DNA from: Roseobacter sp. SK209-2-6
Lineage (GTDB): Bacteria > Pseudomonadota > Alphaproteobacteria > Rhodobacterales > Rhodobacteraceae
Assembly (NCBI RefSeq): GCF_000169455.1
Contig: NZ_AAYC01000009.1
Location: 72,501 to 136,500 of the forward strand
Reading direction: 5' to 3'
Length of the DNA stretch: 64,000 nucleotides
This document shows, piece by piece, positions 36,066-47,948 of the stretch; position 1 is the stretch's first letter, and each line of letters starts with the position of its first letter. Made by a program: the position numbers and the translations under genes. Below the pieces are notes generated by a model. It was given only the letters and a program-made list of their open reading frames with translations. It was not told where the DNA came from and ran no database searches.

Positions 36066-36937
36066 TGCGAGGTTCCGTTGCCATCATGGCTGGTTGGGTG
36101 CTGGCTTGCCTGCTTCCAGGCGTGACAATGGGCAATGCGCTGGCACCGGACAATTCCCTGCGGCCCAGTCTGCGCCCAACCACTGTTGCGGCTGTTCAGA
36201 GCGAACTGCCGCAGACGCTGGCGGGCTCACTCCCAGCGCTGACCGGTGAGGACATCGGGTTGAGACCGATCCTGCGTCCAAAATCGGAGCAGATCCTGGC
36301 GGCTGCCGCGCTACCATCTGGGCTTCCTGACTTGGGGCCCGGTACGTCTTTGCGGCCCAATCTGCGCCCAGACAGCGTGCTGGAACAAGCCTTGTTCAAA
36401 CGGCGTCAGCGTCGCAAAGGTGCAGTCTGTGGTGATCTGGAGATCCAGGGTTCTGAAGTCGGCGCTGTTTCTGGGAAACTGGCAGGCTGTGGGGCCAAGG
36501 ATGCCGTGCGCGTCAAATCCATTGCGGGCGTCACCCTCAGTCAGCACTCGGTCATGACCTGTGAAACGGCCAAGGCCCTGAAACGCTGGATTGAAAAGGA
36601 TGTGATCAAGGGTTTTGGTCGGCGCAATAAGGTTGTCAGCCTGCGGGTTGCGGCGCATTACTCTTGCCGGACACGGAACAATCGCCCTGGAGCGAGGATT
36701 TCGGAACATGGGCGAGCCAAGGCAATCGACATATCAGGGTTTCGCCTGGAAGACGGAACACTGGTCACAGTTCTGGAAGGCTGGAAAGATCGGCGGACCC
36801 GCAAGCGTCTAGCAAAAATCTGGAAAGGGGCCTGCGGACCCTTTGGCACGGTCTTGGGGCCAGAGGCGGATCGCTACCATCAGGATCATTTCCACCTGGA
36901 CGTAGCGCGCCATCGCAGTGGTGCCTACTGCCGCTGA
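36065..36937 (+). CDS. Extensin-like family protein (putative LAS-type peptidase)
   Basis: 290 residues with an N-terminal signal peptide. Residues 28-105 carry three copies of a short LRPxLRP motif (SLRPSLRP, GLRPILRP, SLRPNLRP). The C-terminal domain (about 120-285) is the extensin-like_C type, with SEHGRAKAIDISGF and HQDHFHLD giving the His, Asp and His zinc ligands of LAS peptidases. A role in peptidoglycan trimming is probable, not shown. Coupled to tyrC by a TGATG overlap. Confidence 0.82.
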   Translation: MRGSVAIMAGWVLACLLPGVTMGNALAPDNSLRPSLRPTTVAAVQSELPQTLAGSLPALTGEDIGLRPILRPKSEQILAAAALPSGLPDLGPGTSLRPNLRPDSVLEQALFKRRQRRKGAVCGDLEIQGSEVGAVSGKLAGCGAKDAVRVKSIAGVTLSQHSVMTCETAKALKRWIEKDVIKGFGRRNKVVSLRVAAHYSCRTRNNRPGARISEHGRAKAIDISGFRLEDGTLVTVLEGWKDRRTRKRLAKIWKGACGPFGTVLGPEADRYHQDHFHLDVARHRSGAYCR

Positions 36938-37096
36938 CAACCTAGCTACGCAGCAACCGCAAACAGCGACGCGATAGATTTCCGCCGCACCAAGGCTGGG
37001 GCGGTTGAGGTTGGGGTGGTTGAATATCATTCATCCCGCACCCTCTCGATACCGTGACACCTCTATACTGTGAGAGGTGCCGGTCTGCCCAGGATC

Positions 37097-38098
37097 CTAG
37101 CGCAGCTGTAACCTCGGAGCGGCTCCAATGGGAATGGGGCCTGCATAGGTTCTACCATCCTGAAAGCGTAACCGCGCGTCGAGTTTATCGGTGTTTCCAG
37201 AGAGTTTCGCCAGAAGGTCCAGCAATTGCTCCAGGCCCTCTCGGGCAGAGCCCTGCGGCAGCAGCCTTGCGCTTTCCAGCATATCCAGAAGAGAGCGCCA
37301 ATTCTCCAGTTGCAGGGCCAATTCCCCATTGACCCAGCCCTGCTCATCGATCTCCAGCTCGCCTGTTGCCCGCAAGAGGATCTCACCCCAATGGAGCTCC
37401 GCCAACATGAGATCAATCGTACGAGGCTGCGGACGGCGGAGCTCCAGGGCGCGTCGATCCCAGGCTGTATCAAAAGCCACATTGGCCTTCAGGCGCAGTG
37501 CATCGAATTGTTCCGGCTGATCGCGTCGCACTTGCAGGAGCCTGCGGACTTCCCCTTTGGGAGCAAAGCCCTTGCTTTCCATGCTGATCGCATAGCTGGG
37601 GTTCGGGGCATTCTGGACCATCAACAGATCAAAGCCGCCGGCAGCGAACAACTCCTCAGTGGCCTGGGAAATTCGCCAGTTGCCAGCGGTGAGGGCCAGG
37701 GTCTCCAACTCCAGCGCAGTGCCGGGGGCCAACTGAAGGTCGGCATGCATGTCTTGCGCTTCCAGAACGAAGGTTTGATCGAAATAGGAAAACCGCTGTG
37801 GTGTGCTGGCAAAACTAAGCCGCTGTTGGCCCGGCCAGACGGCGGGACTTTCGAGGCTCAGCCAATCAGCGCGCCAAGCGGTTCCCGTTCCCGGGTCGGC
37901 CAGAACAGGTGTCTGGATTAGGGTATTGTGCTGAAATGGGAAGCCGCGGGTCTCAAGGTCGTGGAACTCTGCCTGCCAGCCCTGGCGCTCTTGCTCTGCA
38001 AACCAGGAGGAGATCCCGCTCCGCAACCCCCAGGCGGCCACGCTCCAATAGATCATCCAGACCGCAGCAGCCAAAGATAGCCATTTCAACAGGCGCAT
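37097..38098 (-). CDS. DUF2125-family envelope protein
   Basis: 333 residues. An N-terminal signal anchor (LLKWLSLAAAVWMIYWSVAA) precedes a large periplasmic beta-rich region matching the DUF2125 pattern, found across alphaproteobacteria. Function unknown. Signature stretches are RGFPFQHNTLIQTPVL and PYAISMESKGFAP-like segments. It converges on the extensin-like gene and is divergent from chaC, so it forms its own unit. Confidence 0.75.
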   Translation of the reverse strand: MRLLKWLSLAAAVWMIYWSVAAWGLRSGISSWFAEQERQGWQAEFHDLETRGFPFQHNTLIQTPVLADPGTGTAWRADWLSLESPAVWPGQQRLSFASTPQRFSYFDQTFVLEAQDMHADLQLAPGTALELETLALTAGNWRISQATEELFAAGGFDLLMVQNAPNPSYAISMESKGFAPKGEVRRLLQVRRDQPEQFDALRLKANVAFDTAWDRRALELRRPQPRTIDLMLAELHWGEILLRATGELEIDEQGWVNGELALQLENWRSLLDMLESARLLPQGSAREGLEQLLDLLAKLSGNTDKLDARLRFQDGRTYAGPIPIGAAPRLQLR

Positions 38099-38168
38099 AT
38101 TCGAAAGACCTCTTTTGCTGGAGTTCGTTTTGCTGTTTATAGGCCGCGTTCAAAAAGGGCCATAGAAC

Positions 38169-38699
38169 ATGACAATGTGGGTATTCGGATATGGATCGCT
38201 ACTGTGGAACCCAGGGTTTCCGGTCGCAGAGCGAGAGGTCGCAACGTTGCAGGGATATGCGCGGTCCTTTTGTATGAGCTCAATCCACCACCGGGGGACC
38301 GAAGAAAAGCCGGGTTTGGTTTTAGCTCTGGATGAGGTTGTGGGCAGCCACTGCCAGGGTCTAGCCCTTTCGGTCCAAGCGGGCGAGGAAACGCGCACAC
38401 TTGACTATTTGCGTGAACGCGAGTTGGTCTCTTCCGCCTATCTGGAGCGTAACCTTGAGGTGGTTCTCGCAAATGGCAACCGCGTAGAGGCGGTGACCTA
38501 TGTGATTGACCCCCATCACGTTCAATATTGTGGCGGGATCTCACTGGAGGAACAGGCGCAGATTATTGCCCATGCGGTCGGCGGCCGTGGTCCCAATACC
38601 GAATATCTCTATAACACTGCGGAGCATCTTGCCGAAATCGGCCTGGGCGATTCAGAGCTTGAGTGGCTTATGCACCGCGTCCGGGAGATTTCAGCATAA
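38169..38699 (+). CDS. chaC: ChaC-like gamma-glutamylcyclotransferase
   Basis: 176 residues. WVFGYGSLLWNPGFP is the substrate-binding signature; the catalytic Glu is expected in the YLERNLEVV segment. It would release 5-oxoproline from gamma-glutamyl peptides, chiefly glutathione, in the cytoplasm. Length is right for bacterial ChaC. Single gene between a divergent DUF2125 gene and the stator-like operon. Confidence 0.88.
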   Translation: MTMWVFGYGSLLWNPGFPVAEREVATLQGYARSFCMSSIHHRGTEEKPGLVLALDEVVGSHCQGLALSVQAGEETRTLDYLRERELVSSAYLERNLEVVLANGNRVEAVTYVIDPHHVQYCGGISLEEQAQIIAHAVGGRGPNTEYLYNTAEHLAEIGLGDSELEWLMHRVREISA

Positions 38700-38787
38700 A
38701 CAGCCGCTCCGGTCTTGGCGCTTTCCATTCCCAACATATAGGCTAAAGTCGCAAAAACTGAAATAAACCTGTCAGGACACTCAGGAA

Positions 38788-40011
38788 ATGGCGACACCGG
38801 ACCGTAAGATCAGACCGCAGTTTTCGCAGCCTGTCCGGCAGGTTATCCTCATGCTGATCGCACTAGGGCTTGCGGGCTTTGGTGCCTTTGTTGCACTGCC
38901 GCGTGTTTTGCCTGTTTTTGAAGCAAACCCATGGCTCAATGGATTTATCGTCTTTGTCTTTGTGATTGGGGTTCTGGCCTGCTTCTGGCAGGTGGTGCAG
39001 CTGATCAGCTCTGTGCGTTGGATCGAACGCTTTGCCTCTGGTGACACCTCGGATGAGCGGCGTCCGCCTTCTATGTTGGCGCCATTGGCCTCGCTCCTGC
39101 GATCGCGTGCGGCGCGGATGCAGCTGGGGTCTTCCTCTACCCGCTCGATCCTCGATTCCGTTGCCTCTCGGATTGACGAAGACCGGGAAATCACCCGCTA
39201 TATCGTCAATCTGCTGATTTTCCTGGGTCTTTTGGGTACTTTTTATGGCTTGGCCACAACGGTACCGGCAGTGGTGGATACCATTCGCAGTCTGGCGCCG
39301 CAGGAGGGCGAAGAAGGCCTTGCCATCTTTAACCGCTTGATGACAGGGCTGGAGGCGCAGCTGGGCGGTATGGGCGTCGCCTTCGCGTCATCCCTCCTCG
39401 GGCTTGCGGGGTCATTGATTGTCGGGTTGCTGGAGCTTTTTGCAGGCCACGGACAGAACCGGTTCTACCGCGAACTAGAAGAATGGCTGTCCTCCTTTAC
39501 CCGTGTCAGCCTCTCATCCGGAGATGAAAGCGGTACGGACGGCGAGAGTGGCGCGGTCTCAGAAGTCTTGGACACAATGGCAGAGCAGATGGATGCGCTG
39601 CAAGCGATGTTTGTGCAGAACGCCGAAAGCCGTGCTGAGGTCGACCAGAAACTCTCGAGGCTGGTGGATGCGATTACCGATATGAATACTCGTCAGGATC
39701 AGAATGCCAGTCTCTCTGCCGCCTTGGAGCGCGTGGCTGTGGGGCAGGAGGCACTGACCGAGATCATGCGCGCGCATGGGGACGTCGGGATCGATGCCGA
39801 AAGCCGGATGCGCCTGCGCTCGATTGATGTGCAGATGCTGCGTATTCTCGAAGAGATTTCTGCCGGTCGACAAGAAAGCCTGGCTGAGCTGCGCAAGGAC
39901 ATTGATCTTATGGTTAAGGCCTTCGCGGTGCCGCGGGGCTATCGGAGGGAGCGTCAGCCCGCCGAGACATCAGGGTCGGACAGCGCCATTTTCCACCCGG
40001 GCGAGGAATAA
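38788..40011 (+). CDS. MotA/TolQ/ExbB-family membrane protein
   Basis: 407 residues. Four membrane helices at about 18-40, 50-72, 138-160 and 193-216; the last two (LIFLGLLGTFYGLATTV; GGMGVAFASSLLGLAGSLIVG) are the channel-lining helices of the MotA/TolQ/ExbB proton-channel family. A ~175-residue cytoplasmic tail (DTMAEQMDALQAMF...) is predicted helical, as in ZorA-type stators. The gene is three bases upstream of a MotB/OmpA-like partner and must work with it. No flagellar, tol or exb genes are near. Confidence 0.85.
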   Translation: MATPDRKIRPQFSQPVRQVILMLIALGLAGFGAFVALPRVLPVFEANPWLNGFIVFVFVIGVLACFWQVVQLISSVRWIERFASGDTSDERRPPSMLAPLASLLRSRAARMQLGSSSTRSILDSVASRIDEDREITRYIVNLLIFLGLLGTFYGLATTVPAVVDTIRSLAPQEGEEGLAIFNRLMTGLEAQLGGMGVAFASSLLGLAGSLIVGLLELFAGHGQNRFYRELEEWLSSFTRVSLSSGDESGTDGESGAVSEVLDTMAEQMDALQAMFVQNAESRAEVDQKLSRLVDAITDMNTRQDQNASLSAALERVAVGQEALTEIMRAHGDVGIDAESRMRLRSIDVQMLRILEEISAGRQESLAELRKDIDLMVKAFAVPRGYRRERQPAETSGSDSAIFHPGEE

Positions 40012-40014
40012 AAA

Positions 40015-42390
40015 ATGGCCCTGTCCCGGCGTACTGGTCAGAGATTCCAAAATTCGATTTGGCCTGGGTTTGTGGACGCAATGACCGGGCTCTTGCTGGT
40101 TTTGATGTTCGTTCTCACCATTTTCATGGTGGTCCAGTTTGTTTTGAGAGAGACGATCACGGGACAAGAGAGCGAGTTGGATGAACTCGCGACGGAGGTT
40201 CAGGCCTTGGCCGATGCGCTGGGCTTGGAAGAGCGCGAGAACAGTCGGTTGAATGCCCGGCTGGGCGCACTCAGCTCAACTCTCACCGACACCCAGGGGA
40301 ACCTGCAACAGGCTGAGGCAAACCTCGCACGTCAGCGTGATTTGATTGCGGGTCTTACAGCTGACCGGGACCGTCAGGTCGCGGCGCTGTCGGAAGCACA
40401 GGGGCAAATCACTGCTTTTGAGGCGCAGGTCGCGATTTTGCTTGCAAACCGGCAAGAGGCTGAGGCCGAAATTGCAAAACTAAGCGCAGATCGCACGCGC
40501 CTGGATGAAGAGCGCACGGCTCTTCTTGGTGAAAAAGACGCGCTTTTCCAGGCCCTGGCTGAAGCACAGGCAGAAGTGGATGCAGGCGAAGAAGCTGCCC
40601 GTCTTGCGGCTGCAAGGCGTGAGGCAATGGAAGCCCTGATCGCTGATCTGGAGGCCAAGGGCGAAGGTCGTGAAGCAGAGTTGCAGGACCTACAGACCCG
40701 GCTCAGCGAGGAGGAGCAAACCAGATTGGCGGAGGCCGCTGCTGCGGAGGCCCTGCGCGCCCGTCTGCAGGAATCGGATGCGGAACTCACCGCCATGACA
40801 TTGTCATTGGAGCGTCAGCGCAAAGAGGCGGAGGATACGCTCACGCTGTTGGCTGCTGCGGAACAGGCCCGCATTCAATTGCAGACCCAGCTAGAGGATG
40901 CTCTGTCAACTTTGGAAGCCGCAAAGGCGCAGTCCCAGGAACGTGACGAACTGGCAGAACGTCTCACCAGAATTCTGTCACAGATGCAGGTGACACAATC
41001 CAGCGCCCAGGCGCGGGTGACGGCCCTAGAGGCTGAGATGACTCGCCTACGGGATGAGCATACTGCCACCCGCGAACGACTGGCTGCCAACCTCGAGGCG
41101 GCGCGCCAGCAGGCCACGCAAAGCCAGGCTGCCTTGCAGGCAGAGCTGGCGCGACAGCGGGCTGCAAATGTTGAAACCCGGTCGCAGTACCAGGAAGAAC
41201 TGGCCAGGCTGCAAAACACCCATGCCGAAGCAGAACAGGCACTAAAACAACAGCTTCAGGCGGCAAAAGCTGAAGCGGAGACAGTGCGCAGAGAGTTGGA
41301 ACAGCGTTTGGCTGCAGCGACAGCGGATGCGGTTGACATTCAGGCCGGGTTGGAAACCAGATTGCAACAGGCTGAAGCCGATCTGGCAGCCGCGAGAACG
41401 GTGGCCAGCAGCAGCGAGGAAGATCGGGCTTCGGTTGAGATGCGCTTGCTTCAGGCCTTGGAACAGTTGGAGCAAGCGCAGGCTGCTGCTGATGATCAGG
41501 CGGTGCTGCAGCAACGTCTGCTGGCGGCTCTGGCGGATCGGGATCAGGCCAAAGACAGGGCGCAGGAACAGCAAAGCCTGGCCCAGAAACGTGAGGCCTT
41601 GTTGCTGCAGGCGCGTCAGGCTCTCTCAGAGCAGGATGCGAAGACAGTCAAAGCACAGCGCGAAACAGCACTCCTGAACCAGCAGGTCGCGGCCTTGCGG
41701 CAGCAGCTAGGTAGTCTGCAGGCGATACTAGATGACTATGAGGCCAGGGATGCGGCGCAACGTGTGCAATTGCAAAACCTTGGCCAGGATCTGAACGCGG
41801 CGCTGGCGCGCGCAGCCTCCGAGGAACGGCGTCGACGGCTCCTGGAAGAGAAAGAGCGCAAAAGGTTGGAGGCTGAGGCGGCCGCTTTGGCCAGCAAGGC
41901 GGAAGAGCTGGAAAACAAGGCCCAGGACCTGGAGCGCTATCGGTCCGAGTTTTTTGGGCGCCTGCGCGATGTCTTGGGCAAACAGGAAGGAGTGCGCATC
42001 GAAGGAGACCGTTTTGTCTTTGCCTCCGAAGTGCTCTTCCCACCGGGAAGCGCGGATCTGTCGGCTGCTGGACAGGCCGAAATTGGCAAGGTTGCGCAGA
42101 TCCTGCAATCCGTCGTGGTGGAAATCCCAGCAGAAATCAACTGGATCATCCGCGTAGATGGCCATACGGATAACACGACCATGCTCGGCCACCCAAAATA
42201 TAGTGACAACTGGGAGCTCAGTCAGGGTAGGGCGCTCTCTGTGGTTCGCTATATGATTGAAAACCTCGGCATCCCGCCAGGACGGCTTGCCGCGAATGGA
42301 TTTGGCGAGTTCCAACCGGTCAATTCAGCCGATACGCCAGAGGCACGGGCTCAGAACCGCAGGATTGAGTTGAAGTTCACCGAGCGCTAG
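40015..42390 (+). CDS. MotB-like OmpA-domain protein with giant periplasmic coiled coil
   Basis: 791 residues. A short cytoplasmic N-terminus, then one membrane helix (about 19-43) with a conserved-looking acidic residue at its mouth, D21 in FVDAMTGLLLVLM, the position of the proton-carrying Asp of MotB, TolR and ZorB. Residues ~45-640 are almost pure Ala/Glu/Gln/Leu/Arg coiled coil. The OmpA_C peptidoglycan-binding domain fills ~660-791 (DGHTDN, NWELSQGRALSVVRYM, NRRIELKF). It is cotranscribed with the MotA-like gene. A stator that spans from membrane to cell wall is likely; what it drives is unknown. Confidence 0.85.
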   Translation: MALSRRTGQRFQNSIWPGFVDAMTGLLLVLMFVLTIFMVVQFVLRETITGQESELDELATEVQALADALGLEERENSRLNARLGALSSTLTDTQGNLQQAEANLARQRDLIAGLTADRDRQVAALSEAQGQITAFEAQVAILLANRQEAEAEIAKLSADRTRLDEERTALLGEKDALFQALAEAQAEVDAGEEAARLAAARREAMEALIADLEAKGEGREAELQDLQTRLSEEEQTRLAEAAAAEALRARLQESDAELTAMTLSLERQRKEAEDTLTLLAAAEQARIQLQTQLEDALSTLEAAKAQSQERDELAERLTRILSQMQVTQSSAQARVTALEAEMTRLRDEHTATRERLAANLEAARQQATQSQAALQAELARQRAANVETRSQYQEELARLQNTHAEAEQALKQQLQAAKAEAETVRRELEQRLAAATADAVDIQAGLETRLQQAEADLAAARTVASSSEEDRASVEMRLLQALEQLEQAQAAADDQAVLQQRLLAALADRDQAKDRAQEQQSLAQKREALLLQARQALSEQDAKTVKAQRETALLNQQVAALRQQLGSLQAILDDYEARDAAQRVQLQNLGQDLNAALARAASEERRRRLLEEKERKRLEAEAAALASKAEELENKAQDLERYRSEFFGRLRDVLGKQEGVRIEGDRFVFASEVLFPPGSADLSAAGQAEIGKVAQILQSVVVEIPAEINWIIRVDGHTDNTTMLGHPKYSDNWELSQGRALSVVRYMIENLGIPPGRLAANGFGEFQPVNSADTPEARAQNRRIELKFTER

Positions 42391-42449
42391 GCGACGCTGC
42401 TGAAAAGGACTGGCATTCAGTGTCCAGTGTGAGACATCGCTTTCACGGG

Positions 42450-43421
42450 TTAGGGATATTGGATCGTGTGGCTGATCCTGTCTATTTCTCGGTCTCCGCG
42501 AAAGAGAATGGCCAATCCCTCATAAGCGCCTTTAGGTAGGCGACGTTGCTTTAGGGCTTTGCCAACAGCGCGGAAGAACTGAATTTGGTTTTTGTCCAAT
42601 ATGGTCTCGTGCACCCAGAAAATGCCCTCTGGTCCGCTGATGGAGAGGCGGATACGGTCGCGTTTCTGCCCGCCAAATGCATAGGCCCAAAAGACCATGG
42701 CTTCGGGCTCTGCACCCAGAGTGTCTATTGCTGCATCGCCTGACTTTACGTCCGGAAATTCAGGGATTGCGCTGTTAAAGCCTGAACTCATGAAGCCGCC
42801 TGCTTGATAGGCGGGGGGATCCGCCCAGAGACTGCGCCCTCCCCAGCGACGGTGGCAGCCCTGCGGTTCATCGGGCGCAAAGGGATCAACAATGCGCCCG
42901 TCACGGCGAATGGAAAGGTGCAGGTGTGGAAATTCTGTCCTGCCGGATAGACCAACCTGACCCAATACGGTTCCAACTGTGACGTTCTGACCAGGCTCAA
43001 CCTGAATAGAACCACGCTTCATGTGGCAATATTGGGTTTCCCAGCCGCCAGAGTGACGCACGACGACGCCGTTTCCACATTCCCTCCCACGTAGGCTTTC
43101 AGCAGTTTTTGCTGAGGCATAGCCGTCGGACATGCTATCACGTATTGCACGTACAACGCCCGGTGCTGCCGCGAGAACGGAGACTCCTTCGTGCATGGCT
43201 TGAAGGGAAGGGAGGGCTATATCTGTCCCTTGATGGTTGTCGTAGGTGAGGGAGCTGCAGCGATAGTCCTGTGCCTGATCTCCGGGCGCACGGTCCACAT
43301 AATGTTGAATGTGGCAGTCCTCGCCAAGGCGACAATCCAAGGGCCAGTGCAAAATGACATCGCTCGCCTTGGCTTCCACCGAGGCGAGCGAGAAGAGGGC
43401 AGCAATGAGCGCCCTCCGCAT
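42450..43421 (-). CDS. M23-family (LytM) metallopeptidase
   Basis: 323 residues from the ATG at 43421, one base after the clpA stop, so coupled to it. Signal peptide MRRALIAALFSLASVEAKA. The LytM zinc site is visible as HQGTDIALP (His and Asp) and FPHLHLSIRR (HLH), around residues 80 and 180. It would cut peptide cross-links of murein in the periplasm. The C-terminal ~120 residues have no clear domain. Ribosome loading from clpA probably sets its expression. Confidence 0.85.
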   Translation of the reverse strand: MRRALIAALFSLASVEAKASDVILHWPLDCRLGEDCHIQHYVDRAPGDQAQDYRCSSLTYDNHQGTDIALPSLQAMHEGVSVLAAAPGVVRAIRDSMSDGYASAKTAESLRGRECGNGVVVRHSGGWETQYCHMKRGSIQVEPGQNVTVGTVLGQVGLSGRTEFPHLHLSIRRDGRIVDPFAPDEPQGCHRRWGGRSLWADPPAYQAGGFMSSGFNSAIPEFPDVKSGDAAIDTLGAEPEAMVFWAYAFGGQKRDRIRLSISGPEGIFWVHETILDKNQIQFFRAVGKALKQRRLPKGAYEGLAILFRGDREIDRISHTIQYP

Positions 43422-43422
43422 A

Positions 43423-45750
<2,328 letters not shown>

Positions 45751-45953
45751 GATCGTCCTCCTCTGTTCTTGGGTTGGCCGGGGCAGAGGGTCTGTTTACC
45801 AACTTTCCCTAGTTCAACCATGGCCTCATATTATTAGAGTTTGGTTGATAGAGCGGCAGCTTCAAGGACTTTCTTTCAAATTTCAGTCACATTTCTTTTG
45901 AAAGCTGTCAGAAAGCTACCGTTCCATCACCGTGAAACCAGCGTGACTGAGGG

Positions 45954-46721
45954 CTAGAAATTGTCTTTCCGCTTGCGAACCTCCGCAAAAACAGAAGCGT
46001 TTTCAACACCCTGTAGCCCAATCGCCTCTTTGAGTGCTGGATCAGCGGCGCGAAGGAAAGGATTTGTTTCAATTTCAAGCTTTAACAAACTGGGAACCGT
46101 GGCCTCTCCTTTGGCGCGCTTGGCGTTAACCTCTGCAACGCGTGCTTGCAGTGCTGCATTGCCGGGTTCGATGGTTAGCGCAAAGGCTGCGTTCGATTGG
46201 GTATATTCATGACCAGAGTAGACCATCGTTTCCGCCGGTAAGGCTGCAAGGCGGGAGAGGCTGTGCCACATCTGCTCTGGTGTTCCCTCAAACAGGCGCC
46301 CGCAACCGAGTGCCATCAGGCTATCTGCAGTAAAGACCGCTTTGCTCTGTGGCATGTGGAACGCAATATGTCCCAACGTATGCCCAGAGACATCCAGAAC
46401 GGTTACCGCTTCTCCAAAAAGATCAAAACTCTCGCCATCTTTGAGCGCCACATCAAGTTCCGGTAGCCTATGTGCATCAACCATCGCTCCGTAAACTTTG
46501 GAGCCATAAGTGGCGCGCAGATCTGCGACCCCATCCACATGGTCCCAATGGTGATGAGTCAACAGGATCGCATCCAGCCCCCAGCCACGCTCTTGCAATG
46601 CGGTTTTGATAGCTGCGGATTCCGGCGCATCCACCAAGGCGGTTTTGCCTTCGGCGGCATTGTGGAGCAAAAAAGCATAGTTGTCGGAGAGGCAAGGAAG
46701 GGTAATGATTTCAAGGGGCAT
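45954..46721 (-). CDS. gloB: Hydroxyacylglutathione hydrolase (glyoxalase II)
   Basis: 255 residues from the ATG at 46721 (six codons shorter than the longest frame). Metallo-beta-lactamase fold with the binuclear metal motif [10 protein letters not shown] and downstream [10 protein letters not shown] and [14 protein letters not shown]. It hydrolyses S-lactoylglutathione to lactate and glutathione in methylglyoxal detoxification. It is divergent from a methyltransferase gene 61 bases away, a pairing common in alphaproteobacteria. Confidence 0.93.
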   Translation of the reverse strand: MPLEIITLPCLSDNYAFLLHNAAEGKTALVDAPESAAIKTALQERGWGLDAILLTHHHWDHVDGVADLRATYGSKVYGAMVDAHRLPELDVALKDGESFDLFGEAVTVLDVSGHTLGHIAFHMPQSKAVFTADSLMALGCGRLFEGTPEQMWHSLSRLAALPAETMVYSGHEYTQSNAAFALTIEPGNAALQARVAEVNAKRAKGEATVPSLLKLEIETNPFLRAADPALKEAIGLQGVENASVFAEVRKRKDNF

Positions 46722-46782
46722 GGTCTTTCGCCTGAGCATTGTTAAACTGCCCCCAGATTGGCCGAAGCAGCAGGCGCCCGCA

Positions 46783-47529
46783 ATGCATCTTGATGTCCAG
46801 GATTTGAGGAACTTCTACTACCGCAGCACGCTTGGTCGTGCGGCCCAGGCCTCTGTGCGCAATAGGTTGTTGGAGTTTTGGCCAACCGCCGGGGGACAAA
46901 CGGTTGCAGGATTTGGTTTTGCGGCCCCCCTCTTGCGCCCCTACCTCAAGGATGCGCGACGCGTCATTGCTTTGATGCCGGGTCCGCAGGGCGTTATGCA
47001 ATGGCCCGCTGGGCAACCGAATGTTTCCGTCTTGTGCGAGGAAACACTATGGCCAATCGATACCGGTAGGATTGACCGGCTGGTTGTGATGCATGGGCTT
47101 GAGACCTCTGAACGGCCCACCCGTCTGCTCGAGGAGTGCTGGCGGTGTTTGGGTCCTGGGGGGCGTGCGATCTTTGTGGTGCCTAACAGGGCAGGGTTCT
47201 GGGCACGCTCGGACAAAACGCCCTTTGGCTATGGGCGCCCCTATACTCTGGTGCAGCTTGAAAACCAGCTCAGGCTACATGAGTTCGCAATTGAGCGGCA
47301 TGCGGCGGCGCTTTACCGGCTTCCCAGTTCCAGGAGATTTTGGCTGAAATCTGGGGCCCTGTTCGAGCGTTTTGGCCGCAGAATCCCTGCGATGTTGGCA
47401 GGTGGTGTCTTTATGGTTGAGGTCAGCAAACAGACCCATTCCCAGAAGGGGCATATGACGCGTATCAGGCCAGCAAACCCAATCCGAGTCCTGGAAGGGC
47501 TATCTAATCCGATGCCCGAACCCGCCTAA
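46783..47529 (+). CDS. SAM-dependent methyltransferase (class I, type 11-like)
   Basis: 248 residues from the ATG at 46783. The Rossmann glycine motif is loose ([15 protein letters not shown]); the post-II region [20 protein letters not shown] is typical of Methyltransf_11. The C-terminal third is basic. The usual substrate in this family is unknown. The gene is beside gloB and its end overlaps a doubtful minus-strand frame. Confidence 0.78.
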   Translation: MHLDVQDLRNFYYRSTLGRAAQASVRNRLLEFWPTAGGQTVAGFGFAAPLLRPYLKDARRVIALMPGPQGVMQWPAGQPNVSVLCEETLWPIDTGRIDRLVVMHGLETSERPTRLLEECWRCLGPGGRAIFVVPNRAGFWARSDKTPFGYGRPYTLVQLENQLRLHEFAIERHAAALYRLPSSRRFWLKSGALFERFGRRIPAMLAGGVFMVEVSKQTHSQKGHMTRIRPANPIRVLEGLSNPMPEPA

Positions 47530-47787
47530 CCAAAACCAGCGAAACTTGGGGTGAAATAGGCTGATTGCCTCCAGGTCGCCCCCGGGAATTCTGATTCTGA
47601 TTTTGACCTTTTGAAATTCGCGAGCGGTAACCTGCGTGGTATTGGCAACAGTTTTCCAACCCCTTTGGTCGTTTTTTGCGGGCGAGGAATCGCAAATAGC
47701 TACAGTTCTGAGGAATATTTTTCCGCGAATTGCAGGGGCAAAGGGCCGCACTTTGTCTAAGTTGTTGAAAACATAGGGTTCAGCCAT
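47500..47787 (-). CDS. Doubtful small protein with strong ribosome-binding site
   Basis: 95 codons from an ATG at 47787. A near-ideal Shine-Dalgarno (GGGGGAGG, two to three bases before the spacer) and TATAAT just upstream on the same strand are the only support. The sequence has a mixed, basic composition, no recognisable domain, and its last 30 bases overlap the methyltransferase gene end-on. It may be a real short gene, or the purine run may be chance. Confidence 0.25.
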   Translation of the reverse strand: MAEPYVFNNLDKVRPFAPAIRGKIFLRTVAICDSSPAKNDQRGWKTVANTTQVTAREFQKVKIRIRIPGGDLEAISLFHPKFRWFWLGGFGHRIR

Positions 47788-47810
47788 TTGCCTCCCCCCA
47801 TTATAGACAG

Positions 47811-47838
47811 TTGATAGGTTGCAAACGCTCTGCTACAT
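47811..47838 (+). promoter_or_regulatory. Possible promoter of the atp operon
   Basis: TTGATA (47811-47816), 16-base spacer, CTACAT (47833-47838). The -35 is good and the -10 poor. It would give a leader of about 100 bases before atpH. Confidence 0.35.
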
Positions 47839-47854
47839 CCACGCTGATTTTATC

Positions 47855-47875
47855 GCCCTGCCGCTACGGCGGGGC
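47855..47875 (+). other. Leader hairpin upstream of atpH
   Basis: GCCCTGCCG, loop CTA, CGGCGGGGC: nine pairs, one of them G-U, with a three-base loop, 73 bases before the atpH start. It may stabilise the leader or block an alternative structure. Confidence 0.5.
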
Positions 47876-47948
47876 TTACTCACGCCCCCGGACGCCGTCT
47901 GCGCGCCAGATATGCCAACCGGGGCCATAAAATGTCGGAAGGGTGGAC

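Noticed and set aside
38788-42390. Zorya-type phage defence
   Set aside because: The pair is ZorA/ZorB-like in plan, but no ZorC, ZorD or ZorE-like helicase or nuclease gene follows; the next gene is an opposite-strand peptidase.
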